A DNA stretch of 64,000 nt from Rhabditoides inermis (GCA_963966185.1 CAWZYM010000021.1:277501-341500); one strand, 5' to 3'; shown: positions 49,380-60,901, numbered from the stretch's first letter. A program made the numbers and translations. Notes: generated from the sequence alone by a model not told the origin.

Positions 49380-49586
49380 ATGATGTCGGTGGAGGAGAAC
49401 GAGACTCTGCTGCGGGTGGGCGTGGCGCTGCAGAGCATGGAGGCGCGGCACAGGGTCAGCGAGGCGCTGGAGAGGAACTACGAGCGGGTGCGGCTGCGTC
49501 GGTTGGAAGCGGCCGGCAAGAAGCCCGCCTGAGCCCCTCTCCCCCTGTAGACACCCACCCCTCCACCCCACACTTTCACGAAAGCG
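49380..49586 (+). pseudogene. Duplicate of the last tropomodulin exon
   Basis: About 205 bp (the equivalent of 48674 to about 48878) is repeated almost exactly. It covers the last 51 codons from MMSVEENETLL to GKKPA and the stop, plus the start of the 3' UTR. It lacks the first 13 codons of the exon and a splice acceptor. It ends just before the ATG at 49610, so it now forms the 5' flank of the next gene. Confidence 0.85.
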
Positions 49587-49609
49587 CCTGAGCCCCTCTC
49601 CCCCTCACC

Positions 49610-51379
49610 ATGTCCTACTGTACTGTTGGATACCTGCCCAAGTACCGCCGCTACACTGTGCGTCTCTTCACTCTTCTCCCCAACCAGTGAGTCGCCTTAT
49701 CTTCTATTTGGTCTCCATGGTAAATGAAAACACGGCGCTTCCACGAGATTTCGAAGGTTTTTTATTGTTGGATGTCTCATTATAAACCCGAAGAAAGGCA
49801 TTGGTATTGAAACTGTGATCACAATTCATATTCGCTGTTCAGGAAGCTGTCCGAGTGGCTGCTTGACTCGGTGTTTCCTCCTGAAAAGGACCTGCTCTGG
49901 GACGTCTCCTACTGTGAGATCATCCGATTCCATATCGACGGACGCGACGGGTGAGTAGAGGCGATTCAAAACTCCCTTTTTGTCCACAAACTACATGATC
50001 GTTATGAAACTCCTTATCATTGAAAGGCTATGGAAGACGGAGGCTAACATCTCACTTGGTGAGTTTACAGTCACCTGATCACGATTGATGTTCGCGCTTC
50101 TTCGAATCAGAAGGCCTTCTCGCGAGCCTTCGGTGAATCGATCGTAGCGCCCTTCCTCCACTACTCCCATTGCGCAAACAGGGTCGACGTCTACACGTGA
50201 GTCGCATTTCTGATAAGAGTTTGCATGGACTCACCCCCCAATTGCAGGGGCTCGCTGACTGGGAGGTCGACGCTTCTGCCGGCAGAAGACGCTGTGTTGA
50301 AAGAGGCAGCGATTATGGACCGACAGAAGGAGAAGAGGCGAGGGGACATCAACCAGTATGTGGCTGAGATCCGCAAGGTTAGTGAGTGTGTATCTCTCCC
50401 TCTCTCCCTCTCCAACCTCGTCTTTCAGAACGACTCTTCGTTCGTTTTGGATGACGAGGGAGTGCGCTCTCTCGGGGCTCGCTTCGACTGCTATGGTGGA
50501 CAGTTCTGTTTCTACCCCGACAACGGAGAGCGTGTCCAGTGAGTGATTCGGGGGAAGGAACTAGAATGACAGTTGGAAGTTACCGACTGTCACTGTGAGA
50601 CTGTGAGAGACAGGAATGGACATAACAGAATGGCACTTGGAGAGCAGAAAAGTGACAGAGTTATAATAGAGTGGTGGTAGAATGACAAAGTCAGAAAACA
50701 GTGAGTTGAGAATGAACACGTGATTTCAGGCAGCCCTTTCCGAAACATGCACTCAATGACGCGTTCCGTGTGCTGATCAAGGGTGGGTCTCTCTCTCTCT
50801 CTCCCCTCTCTCTCTCTTTCTTTCTCTTTCTCTCTCCCCTTCTCTCTTATCTTAACGTTCTCGTTACAGACTTCTTTATGGGAGAGCTGTCTGCTAATCC
50901 CGATGTGTCAACTCTTGCTCTCTCGCACATTGCCGGATTTGATGGAAAGTCCGTCCTGATTCAAATTAAGAACAAGGTGCGTCCTTCCCGCTTCTGTCAC
51001 TTGTCACTTACCCTCCCTCTCTTCTCTTTACCTGGCCATCTAGACATCTACGTTCTACTCTCCCACCTTCTCCGATGACATCAACGACGACAAGGAGCCG
51101 AATCGCATACTGGAGAGGTGTATGCAGCTGGGAATCGACAAGCACGTCAACTACTCCACCTACAAGCTGGAGACTGTGAGGTGAGTGGAGAGTGAAGAGA
51201 GAGAGAGAGAGAGAGAGAGTGAGACTGAGAAAGAAGAGTGGAATTCATGATGTTTCAGTGAATTGGAGATTAAACTGTCGAATAAGTGTCGTCTCTCGGT
51301 GGCTGCTGCCCGCGCGAAGGGAATGGGCGCGTACTGCGCCCTCTACGCCCGCTTCCTTCCCACTGATAGGGTGCACTAG
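49610..51379 (+). CDS. Unrecognised 322-aa gene, nine exons
   Basis: Exons 49610-49686, 49843-49950, 50071-50196, 50248-50377, 50429-50538, 50730-50782, 50870-50976, 51044-51180 and 51259-51379 sum to 969 bases. All have GT-AG borders and matching phases. The protein starts MSYCTVGYLPKYRRYTVRL and includes IIRFHIDGRDGHLITIDVRA, a charged helix (KEAAIMDRQKEKRRGDINQY), FDCYGGQFCFYPDN and the end ALYARFLPTDRVH. No signal peptide or membrane segment is seen, so it is probably cytosolic. I do not recognise the family. It follows tropomodulin on the same strand, with the duplicated tropomodulin exon immediately upstream. AATAAA-like sequences occur near 51866 and 51952. Confidence 0.8.
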
Positions 51380-52227
51380 ACAACCCATCTTCCCTCGCAT
51401 AATCGGTTGCATAATTTTTCACGATGTTCAAAGTATTCTCTCTTGTTCATGCCAGTATTCTCCCTTGTCCATACAGTTGTATCTGCCTCGAGAGTCTAGT
51501 CTCATTCGAGTGACCTAGCACTTTTCTTGAACTTGTTTTGTATGTTGCTTTACCTTATTGCATTCCGATTTGAGTGTAGACGCACTATGTTCGGTATTCG
51601 TACGTGGATGAATCGTTGTTGTCTAAATACAATGGAGGTATTTCTCGATTGGCAAGCTGGTCGAATTTGTAAAGAAAACTAGAAGTGTTGGCTACTTTGT
51701 GGAAATCGAGCGTCGCAATCACGTCAAGCTGCGGATCTTCGTCACTGCCATCCGACCAAACCCAGTGTACACAAAAGTTAAAAAAAGAAGGCCTGGTGTC
51801 CCACAGAACAGTGTCATTTTATCACGGGGAAACTTTATGAACTGAGTGAACAGACAAAAAACTTCCAAATAAAAACACGGGGAGATTGTATATGGATGTG
51901 AATGATGTCATATGATTTATAAATCAAAAACAGAAATAAGATCAGAAAAACAATAAAATGAGTTCGAAGTGGTATGTCCGAAATTTGAATTGGTATAGGG
52001 TATCCCCCATTTTCACGGCGGTACGCGAATCATCGGCCGAATTATCTCGCGGTGACCGATAGCGCAGCTAGATGCTATGAAATGATGTCTGGAAAATATG
52101 CTGCGAGTGAACAAGCGTACCGTGAACGGGAGGAACACCCTATATGTGCCTTCGAATAGGGATTTGTTGAACAACTATGTCGTGAGAAGAGAGAAGGGAG
52201 GAGAATGAAAAGAAAGGGTTCTAACAA
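51380..52227. other. 3' flank and intergenic sequence
   Basis: This is AT-rich sequence after the nine-exon gene, with possible polyadenylation signals at about 51866 and 51952. No coding region or clear repeat is seen. Confidence 0.4.
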
Positions 52228-53279
52228 GGAGTATCGTTTAGGTCACAGAAGCCGGTGGTCACCACACTGGTATCAGAGATACCCTAGGAGGTCACTATTC
52301 GAAAACCGTTTTCAAATCCACCGGACCGGCCATACGTTTTGAGATATTTACGTTTAAAATTTTGGGGCTGAACCGTAGTGAACGTTGGCGCAGGTCAGCG
52401 TGCATATGCAGGCCCATGTCTACTGTACCCCAGTCAGGACAACAACACAATGGTTTAGAAGAGAGAAGTTTACTTATACGAGAGCATGATATACAAGCAA
52501 TGAGCAAATTATATGGAATAACACAGAGTATATGGCTAAGAGCAGTATGATGTACTACGTACACGTGTAGTCAACAACACACACAATGACAGATGACTCT
52601 ACGAGTCTTCAAGAGAAGAGTCTCCATGAACTAGACTGATTGGGGTGTCGGCGGTGTGGCTTATATAGTGTCTGACTGGCGGGAAAACACTGATAGACTC
52701 TGATCTATTGGCGGGAGATCACTGATACTCTGATCTACTGGTGGGATCGGCGGGAGGGTCGCCGTTGGCGGGAGTGAGAGGAGTGAGGAAAGCTAAGGGA
52801 CGCGGCTGACATGCCGGCGGAGAATGTGGGTCACGGGGAGTGAGCGGGCCTGTAGAAGGGGCCGCGAACGTCGCTCATCCTTCCTCGTAGTTGCTCTTCC
52901 TCTCCTTTTCCCTGCTCGTGCCATCGCCATCGGGTGCGCGTGTGGAAGGTGCGCACGATGAGTGAGTGCTCGGTCTGCTCGCACGTGGTGTAGCTCCCAC
53001 CTGGAGTGGACTCTACTTGGTCCCTTTCACTCACAGGCACTACGTACGTAGGGCGGTTACATTTGGCACTCTCGGCACTCTCAGTACTATCGGTACTCTC
53101 GATACTGTAGGTACTCTCGGTACTGTAGGTACCGCGCCTCTGTAAGTAAAGAGACCCGACTGTCCCAGCCTACACTAGAGTATACTAAGACGAGTGCACA
53201 CATAGTTAACCTCACACTATGTGACACCGTGCAAATTGCTTTTGCGGCCTGTCACTCCATTCGCGCGAGCTGTGAAACA

Positions 53280-53344
53280 GCGGCGGTGGCCTAGTGGATA
53301 TAGCGGACGTCTGTCAAGCGGCAGGGGGTGTGTTCGCTCTCCGG
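53280..53344 (+). other. tRNA-like sequence with polymerase III A and B boxes
   Basis: GCGGCGGTGGCCTAGTGGAT holds an A-box match (TGGCCTAGTGG). About 40 bp later GTGTTCGCTCTCC is a weak B box. The anticodon-position loop reads CTGTCAA, but the stems pair poorly, so this looks like a tRNA-derived SINE head rather than a working tRNA. Confidence 0.5.
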
Positions 53345-53592
53345 ATAAACTTTTCATTTTGCCGACACTTCCCGGACTTTTTGGTGATATTGGGCAGTTG
53401 GTAGAAAACTCCTATCATCTTTTTTTTCAAATCGAACGGTCATTTGTCTTGTTGAGGGCTCATTACAAAATGTTTGCGTTCTTTAAACTTCATTTTCAAA
53501 AATTTCGAAAAATATTACCGACGAAGGTTTCCACCATGCGTGACTCCAACCATTCGAACGGAAAAGTACAAGTCGGCAAAATGAAAAGCATT

Positions 53593-53658
53593 TCCGGAGA
53601 GCGAACCCACACCCTGCCGGTTGACAGACGTCCGCTTTATCCACTAGGCCACCGCCGC
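53593..53658 (-). other. Second tRNA-like sequence, opposite strand
   Basis: This is the reverse-strand partner of 53280-53344, with the same A box (TGGCCTAGTGG) and a better B box (GGGTTCGCTCTCC). Divergence from the first copy is small but clear. Confidence 0.5.
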
Positions 53659-53715
53659 TGTTTCACAACTCGCGCGAACAGAGTGACAGGCCGCAAAAGC
53701 AATACACACGGTTAA

Positions 53716-54278
53716 AGGTAGTGTAACCTCTGAACGCTTAATTTCCAACATGAGAAATTTGTATTATATACTTTATATAGTAATAACTTATGATGATTGA
53801 TGCATGTTTCGTTCTATAATAATCACTTTTAAAATATGGAAATTATTAATTAAATCTACCGAATGCGCCTATTGACCTGTCTTACGTCGTTTATCTCAGA
53901 CTATGAAAGTTGCGGCGTTTAGCGGCGATATTTCAATGTCAGCTGTTTGCTCGAATACTTTGAGTTTTTGTTTATTATTTCACTTAATATTTGTTATCCG
54001 AAATTTAAAAACACAGGAAACATTATAGAACTTTGTTTTCTTCATAAAACAGCAGGGTAGTGTAGCAGATTGTGCAAGTTGGTGCAAGTTATGCACTTTT
54101 GACGGCCGAGGACCAATCTGAACCTTGGTTCGCATTTATCACTCTGAAGTTAAAATGATATTTTAAAAATAATTATTGTATGAATTGAAATGCTATATTG
54201 TGGCAAAACATTCAAAAAATATCGTCGATAAACGTGTCATAATTTGTTTCATAACTAGAATCAGAGGGTACACTACCT
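53716..54278. mobile_element. TTAA-flanked MITE, family 1, copy 2
   Basis: A 563-bp element lies between TTAA at 53712-53715 and 54279-54282. Its ends AGGTAGTGTAACCTCTGA and the inverse at the right match the element at 8415-8978. It is AT-rich with no gene. Confidence 0.85.
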
Positions 54279-54475
54279 TTAAGCTCCAAAATTTGAAACG
54301 TAAATATCTCGAAACGTATGGCCGGTCCTGTGGATTTGAAAACGGTTTTCTACTAGTGACCTCCTAAGGTACATATCTCTGATATCAGTTTGGTAACCAT
54401 CGGCTTTTGTGACCTAAACGACACTCCATGTAAAGCAACAATTGCGACGAGACAGAGGAATGTGATGGGAAACGT

Positions 54476-56620
54476 TCACATGAGGCTGCACATGTTCATC
54501 TCCATCTGCTGCATCTGCTCCATCATCATCTGATCCACCTCGGCGGGGCTGAGCTGGCCGCGCCGCGCCCTCTCCTCCCGCTTCCGCTCGAATTGCGCGC
54601 CCCGCTCCCGCCCCGCCGCCTTCGCAGCATCAATCGCCGCCCCCCGCTCCCGAACCTACGACACAACCTCACCTCACACATACACGCCCGGCAAACAGCA
54701 ATACTTATAAATATTTGAGCGGGTGCGCATCGTATTTGTGTATTGTCATGTCGGTTTAGAAGGTAACTGTCGAGTTTGGAAGGAATGAAGCATATATAAC
54801 GTACATTCGTTCTTTTTTTCATTTTTAATATTAGAGATAATAGACGCTGAAAAAAACAGCGGCGAAATCTCGTATATCCACGACATTGAAGGGAGTGTAC
54901 ACTCTGACGTGAGTTTCGAAGTTGAGTTAGCACCGGGATGTGAAAATATGATGAAAACGCTGTATTTTTGTCAATACAATTATTTTCTGAAAATGCCTAC
55001 AAATAGATGAAAATTGAGCGCAAAATGTGTCAAAATGCAGAAATTGGTGCCAATTTTCAATGTGCAACAGAATTTTTCATCGTCTTTTAGGTATCTCCGA
55101 CACATAGTTGTATTGACAAAAGTACATCATTCTCCTCATATTTTCACATCCCGGTGCTAACTCATCCTCGAAATTCAGAGTGTACACTCCCTTTAAAACG
55201 TGGCTATGAAAACATGCCGTTCGCACCTCATCTCTGTATCCACTGGCAGACGCCATCAGCTGATTCCACGTCTTGTTCGTCTCTTCGGGGCACTCGTCGA
55301 CGACACGCGGGCAGTCGGAGAGCAGACGGCGGAACAGCCGCTTGCCTCCCATCCGCGGCGGCAGCGGCAGACACACCACTCCCACGCGGGGACGGTCTGT
55401 AGTAGTGATAAGAATCTCCATTTCAATGTGCACATGGAAAGCGAACCTGCGACGGTGAGGTTGGCGAGAACGCCTTGCCAGAAGTCGAGCTGGTCGTCGC
55501 GCAGCAGGCAAACCGGGTGGAAGCTGATCGAGACCAGCTGAACATTGACATTAACTTCCCACTCGCTCTCTTTTCTTCGCTCGGTGGGTTATGCACAACG
55601 CAATTTGTGCTAAAAGAATCGTGTTTGAGGGAAATGACGTGGAATGCCGACTGACATTTGTGATGGCTGGCAGGGCGGCGAGTAGCGCGCGCATCTCGGC
55701 CGACTCCTGCGCGTCCGCCGGCTGCATCTCGCCCTCGTCGCTCACTCACAAACACTCCTGTACTCAACATCTACCCTTTCATTCACTCACTCGTCGAGTG
55801 GGTTATGCACAACTCGTCGCAGTTCTCGGCCAAATCGGCCAACGCCGCCATTCTGCAATTGAGTAACTAACCCCGCAGGACATGACGCGTTTAAACATAT
55901 AAGCATACTACAAATCCAAGGGGCATACAAGGAATGTTACACACACGAACCGAGGTGTTCTTTCATCTTACACGCTGAGAGACTGACCGGCTGAAGTGCT
56001 GGATGGTGTGGTGGATGTGGCGCGGGCGCACTCGGTTCTCTCGCAGACCGCGAGCCAGCAGCGCCGACTGAAGCCATCTTCATCCCTCAACACCGACGTG
56101 GAAAGCAAAATATTCACCTCGTCATAGCTGGAAAGCAGGAACGTCGTCAAGGTGTCGATGGAGGCGAACGCCTTCGAGAACCACTCCTTAAATGGAATTT
56201 CATACTCCATTATCAAAAAAAATGTGAATCGTGGTTAGAAACATTACAATAGCTAGGGGGGGGGGGGTGAATAGCGTCTGTCAGACACACCGCGTACATG
56301 ACGAGACAGGGCGGGAGAAGACTGTCGTGGATGTGGATCGACACTGGCTGCTGCAGCCTCGGACACGATGCGTCTGAACAGCCTAGCCGTACAACAGAAA
56401 GAGAAACACGAATCCTCGATAAACGCACACTATTTGCGTGAATTCTCAGAGTTTTATATAGCATTTAATGTGTGATTTGTGGTGATGTAATTTTAATTTT
56501 TACGTTCTCACACTTTTCGTCGATATCGTGAAGGAAGCGTGCGGAGATGAGGTCGACCTGCCGCAGGGCGGGCAGCCGAGCCAGCGCGCCATGCAGCGAC
56601 GGCACGATGTGGTCCCACTT
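54476..56620 (-). CDS. Unrecognised multi-exon gene, copy A (3' half, with stop)
   Basis: Minus exons: 56620-56512, 56373-56291, 56204-56118, 56067-55988, 55852-55791, 55744-55656, 55537-55447, 55396-55227 and 54655-54476. They join in phase to 951 bases ending in a stop. The protein has repeated leucine-rich-like segments (ALARLPALRQVDLIFARFLH, SALLARGLRENRV, MRALLAALPAITNLVSISFH) and the run VGVVCLPLPPRMGGKRLFRR. It closes with a charged helix and a Met/Gln-rich tail (DQMMMEQMQQMEMNM). I do not recognise it; an LRR-like protein is only a guess. The upstream side of its first exon is cut by minisatellite at 56640. This is the only copy with a terminal exon, so it is likely the original locus. 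Confidence 0.65.
54890..55192. mobile_element. TTAA MITE, family 2, copy in A
   Basis: A 303-bp element with inverted ends AGGGAGTGTACACTCTGA and its reverse complement, right TTAA at 55193-55196 and left site mutated to TTGA. It sits in the last intron of copy A. Confidence 0.85.
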
Positions 56621-56639
56621 CTAAACAAACATGACAATT

Positions 56640-56842
56640 ACAACCATTTCCTCACTCAAAACCGCATTTCCTCACTCAAAAACCCATTTTCCTCATTCAA
56701 AACCGCATTTTCCTCAGTCAAAACCGTTTCCTCACTCAAAAAAAAACCATTTTCATCAGTCAAAACCGCATTTTCCTCAGTCAAAACCGCGTTTTCCTCA
56801 CTCAAAAACCCATTTTCCTCATTCAAAACCACATTTTCCTCA
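56640..56842 (-). repeat. Short patch of the giant minisatellite
   Basis: About ten units of the same 21-bp repeat, in the orientation of the 38-43 kb block, separate the last 5'-side exon (ends 56843) from the 3'-half exons of copy A. The exon frame runs straight into the array and meets TGA at 56842-56840. Confidence 0.95.
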
Positions 56843-57228
56843 GGTGCGGCGCCAGCGAATATCGGGTCCGTCGTCGAGTCGAAAGGTGCGCGGCGCGAGA
56901 CTTCCCAGCTTCACCGCTACGTCCACCCGATCGACCTGCATTTCGAAAACGTTACATCATCAGTTGCTTAACACAAACACTCATAAACAACAAAAATACC
57001 ATGTTAGGAGTGGAGATCCACTCGTAAGTGAGCGTTAGATCACCGATAAACTTGTGTATTGCGTTGTCGTCTGTCCACGACTGCACCGAGTGAGACACGC
57101 CTCGCAGCACATGACGATCCTAAACATCAGTGGAACTCATCGAACAATCACAACAAGAATAACCGTAACATACATCCCATCATCCCAACCCTCACCGTAG
57201 CATCGAGATTGCGGCCAAAATGAGTGAG
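56843..57228 (-). pseudogene. 5'-side exons of the unrecognised gene, truncated
   Basis: Minus exons 57228-57196 (start lost, reads LTHFGRNLDAT), 57119-57000 (DRHVLRGVSHSVQSWTDDNA and on to STPNM) and 56935-56843 (VDRVDVAVKLGSLAPRTFRL to RRT). They join in phase, in the same orientation as copy A. The first lacks an acceptor and the last runs into the minisatellite stop, so this is a broken fragment, probably of the same gene as copy A. Confidence 0.6.
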
Positions 57229-57264
57229 TCATGTCGTATGTATTTGTGAATCAAATCGTGGCAG

Positions 57265-58820
57265 CTGCGTACATCGACGAGCTGGTGACGCGCTTCGGCG
57301 GCGACATCAACAAGTTCCTGTTCCACGGCCGCGACGGCGACTACAACACCGCCAACGGACGTTTCGTCATGGTGGGCTTTGGTTAGAATGGTTGTAATTG
57401 TCATGTTTGTTTAGAAGTGGGACCACATCGTGCCGTCGCTGCATGGCGCGCTGGCTCGGCTGCCCGCCCTGCGGCAGGTCGACCTCATCTTCGCACGCTT
57501 CCTTCACGATATCGACGAAAAGTGTGAGAACGTAAAAATTAAAATTACATGACCACAAATCACACATTAAATGCTATATAAAACTCTGAGAATTCACGCA
57601 AATAGTGTGCGTTTATCGAGGATTCGTGTATCTCTTTCTGTTGTACGGCTAGGCTGTTCAGACTCGTCGTGTCCGAGGCTGCAGCAGCCAGTGTCGATCC
57701 ACATCCACGACAGTCTTCTCCCGCCCTGTCTCGTCATGTACGCGGTGTGTCTGACAGACGCTATTCACCCCCCCCCCCCCTCCCTACCTATTGTATTGTT
57801 TCTAACCACGATTCACATTTTTTTGATATATGGAGTATGAAATTCCATTTAAGGAGTGGTTCTCGAAGGCGTTCGCCTCCATCGACACCTTGACGACGTT
57901 CCTGCTTTCCAGCTATGACGAGGTGAATATTTTGCTTTCCACGTCGGTGTTGAGGGATGAAGATGGCTTCAGTCGGCGCTGCTGGCTCGCGGTCTGCGAG
58001 AGAACCGAGTGCGCCCGCGCCACATCCACCACACCATCCAGCACTTCAGCCGGTCAGTCTCTCAGCGTGTAAGATTGAAGAACACCTCGGTTCGTGTGTG
58101 TAACATTCCTTGTATGCCCCTTGGATTTGTAGTATGCTTATATGTTTAAACGCGTCATGTCCTGCGGGGTTAGTTACTCAATTGCAGAATGGCGGCGTTG
58201 GCCGATTTGGCCGAGAACTGCGACGAGTTGTGCATAACCCACTTGACGAGTGAGTGAATGAAAGGGTAGATGTTGAGTACAGGAGTGTTTGTGAGTGAGC
58301 GACGAGGGCGAGATGCAGCCGGCAGACGCGCAGGAGTCGGCCGAGATGCGCGCGCTACTCGCCGCCCTGCCAGCCATCACAAATGTCAGTCGGCATTCCA
58401 CGTCATTTCCCTCAAACACGAAACACGATTCTTTTAGCACAAATTGCGTTGTGCATAACCCACCGAGCGAAGAAAAGAGAGCGAGTGGGAAGTTAATGTC
58501 AATGTTCAGCTGGTCTCGATCAGCTTCCACCCGGTTTGCCTGCTACGCGACGACCAGCTCGACTTCTGGCAAGGCGTTCTCGCCAACCTCACCGTCGCAG
58601 GTTCGCTTTCCATGTGCACATTGAAATGGAGATTCTTATCACTACTACAGACCGTCCCCGCGTGGGAGTGGTGTGTCTGCCGCTGCCGCCGCGGATGGGA
58701 GGCAAGCGGCTGTTCCGCCGTCTGCTCTCCGACTGCCCGCGTGTCGTCGACGAGTGCCCCGAAGAGACGAACAAGACGTGGAATCAGCTGATGGCATCTG
58801 CCAGTGGATACAGAGATGAG
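57265..58820 (+). pseudogene. Copy B of the unrecognised gene, inverted
   Basis: Plus exons 57265-57371, 57415-57523, 57662-57744, 57836-57922, 57973-58052, 58188-58249, 58296-58384, 58510-58600 and 58651-58820. They match copy A, preceded by one extra exon absent from A (YIDELVTRFGGDINKFLFHG through RFVM). All splice sites and frames remain open. It lacks a start and the terminal exon, being followed by a MITE and minisatellite. High identity to A indicates a recent event. Confidence 0.75.
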
Positions 58821-58854
58821 GTGCGAACGGCATGTTTTCATAGCCACGTTTTAA

Positions 58855-59157
58855 AGGGAGTGTACACTCTGAATTTCGAGGATGAGTTAGCACCGGGATA
58901 TGAAAATATGAGGAGAATGATGTACTTCTGTCAATACAACTATGTGTCGGAGATACCTAAAAGACGATGAAAAATTCTGTTGCACATTGAAAATTGGCAC
59001 CAATTTCTGCATTTTGACACATTTTGCGCTCAATTTTCATCTATTTGTAGGCATTTTCAGAAAATAATTGTCTTGACAAAAATACAGCGTTTTCATCATA
59101 TTTTCACATCCCGGTGCTAACTCAACTTCGAAACTCACGTCAGAGTGTACACTCCCT
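58855..59157. mobile_element. TTAA MITE, family 2, copy in B
   Basis: This is the same 303-bp element as in copy A, with left TTAA at 58851-58854 and the right site mutated to TCAA. It was present before the duplication. Confidence 0.85.
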
Positions 59158-59255
59158 TCAATGTCGTGGATATACGAGATTTCGCCGCTGTTTTTTTTCA
59201 GCGTCTATTATCTCTAATATCATTTAAAAATGAAAAAAATGAACGAATGTACGTT

Positions 59256-60479
59256 CTCAGTCAAAACCGCTTCCTCACTCAAAAACCCATTTTCATCAGT
59301 CAAAAGCGCATTTTCCTCAGTCAAAACCGCTTTCTCACTCAAAAACCCATTTTCATCAGTCAAAACCGCATTTTCCTCAGTCAAAACCGCTTCCTCACTC
59401 AAAAACCCATTTTCATCAGTCAAAACCGCATTTTCCTCAGTCAAACCGCATTTTCCTCAGTCAAACCGCATTTTCCTCATTCAAAACCGCATCCTCACTC
59501 AAAAACCCATTTTCATCAGTCAAAACCGCATTTTCCTCAGTCAAACTGCATTTTTCTCAGTCAAACCGCATTTTCCTCAGTCAAAACCGCTTCCTCACTC
59601 AAAAACCCATTTTCATCAGTCAAAACCGCATTTTCCTCAGTCAAAGCCGCATTTTCCTCAGTCAAACCGCATTTTCCTCAGTCAAACCGCATTTTCCTCA
59701 GTCAAAACCGCTTTTTCCTCACTCAAAAACCCATTTTCCTCATTCAAAACCGCATTTCCTCACTCAAAAACCCATTTTCCTCAGTCAAAGCCTCATTTTT
59801 CTCAGTCAAACCGCATTTTCCTCAGTCAAAACCGCTTCCTCACTCAAAAACCCATTTTCATCAGTCAAAACCGCATTTTCCTCAGTCCAAACCGCGTTTT
59901 TCTCACTCAAAAACCCATTTTCCTCATTCAAAACTGCATTTCCTCACTCAAAAACCCATTTTCCTCAGTCAAAGCCGCATTTTCCTCAGTCAAACCGCTT
60001 TTTCCTCAGTCAAAACCGCTTCCTCACTCAAAAACCCATTTTCATCAGTCAAAACCGCATTTCCCTCAGTCAAAACCGCGTTTTCCTCACTCAAAAACCC
60101 AATTTTCTCATTCAAAACCGCATTTCCTCACTCAAAAACCCATTTCCTCAGTCAAACCGCATTTTCCTCAGTCAAACCGCATTTTCCTCAGTCAAAACCG
60201 GTTCCTCACTCAAAAACCCATTTTCATCAGTCAAAACCGCATTTTCCTCAGTCAAAACCGCGTTTTCCTCACTCAAAAACCCAATTTCCTCATTCAAAAC
60301 CGCATTTCCTCACTCAAAAACCCATTTTCCTCAGTCAAACCGCATTTTCCTCAGTCAAAACCGCTTCCTCACTCAAAAAAAAACCATTTTCATCAGTCAA
60401 AACCGCATTTTCCTCAGTCAAAACCGCGTTTTCCTCACTCAAAAACCCATTTTCCTCATTCAAAACCACATTTTCCTCA
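59256..60479 (-). repeat. Minisatellite block between copies B and C
   Basis: About 1.2 kb of the 21-bp repeat (reverse orientation) starts directly after unique sequence ending in ACGTTCTCAGTC and ends at the junction GTGCGGCGCC. Long open frames here are repeat artefacts. Confidence 0.95.
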
Positions 60480-60865
60480 GGTGCGGCGCCAGCGAATATC
60501 GGGTCCGTCGTCGAGTCGAAAGGTGCGCGGCGCGAGACTTCCCAGCTTCACCGCTACGTCCACCCGATCGACCTGCATTTCGAAAACGTTACATCATCAG
60601 TTGCTTAACACAAACACTCATAAACAACAAAAATACCATGTTAGGAGTGGAGATCCACTCGTAAGTGAGCGTTAGATCACCGATAAACTTGTGTATTGCG
60701 TTGTCGTCTGTCCACGACTGCACCGAGTGAGACACGCCTCGCAGCACATGACGATCCTAAACATCAGTGGAACTCATCGAACAATCACAACAAGAATAAC
60801 CGTAACATACATCCCATCATCCCAACCCTCACCGTAGCATCGAGATTGCGGCCAAAATGAGTGAG
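60480..60865 (-). pseudogene. Second copy of the truncated 5'-side exons
   Basis: Exons 60865-60833, 60756-60637 and 60572-60480 repeat 57228-56843 at an offset of 3,637 bp without visible change, and enter the minisatellite at the same base. Confidence 0.65.
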
Positions 60866-60901
60866 TCATGTCGTATGTATTTGTGAATCAAATCGTGGCA
60901 G

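Larger units (their letters stand above)
53226..53711. repeat. Inverted pair of tRNA-like (SINE-like) sequences
   Basis: Left arm about 53226-53370 and right arm about 53570-53711 are reverse complements separated by about 200 bp. Each arm contains a tRNA-like body followed by CTTTTCATTTTGCCGAC. The pair lies immediately left of the TTAA of the adjacent MITE. Confidence 0.75.
52228..54427. mobile_element. 2.2-kb element with ~144-bp terminal inverted repeats
   Basis: The left arm 52228-52371 and right arm 54284-54427 are diverged reverse complements (shared blocks GTCGTTTAGGTCACA, AAAACCGTTTTCAAATCCAC and ACCGGCCATACGTTT). The inside has no transposase. It is nested with a foldback tRNA-like pair (53226-53711) and a TTAA MITE (53716-54278). 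From about 52640 to 53160 it contains short GACTCTGATCTA and GGTACTCTCGGTACTG repeats. Confidence 0.75.

Noticed and set aside
49845..51379. Arp2/3 complex subunit 2 or F-actin capping protein
   Set aside because: I considered these because tropomodulin is adjacent, but the motifs do not match those families.
52567..53070. Solo LTR of a retrotransposon
   Set aside because: TGTAG...TTACA followed by TTTGGC recalls an LTR end and primer site, but there is no second LTR, no target duplication and no pol ORF in view.
53280..53344. Functional tRNA gene
   Set aside because: The A and B boxes fit, but the acceptor and anticodon stems do not pair well, and the inverted second copy points to a SINE.
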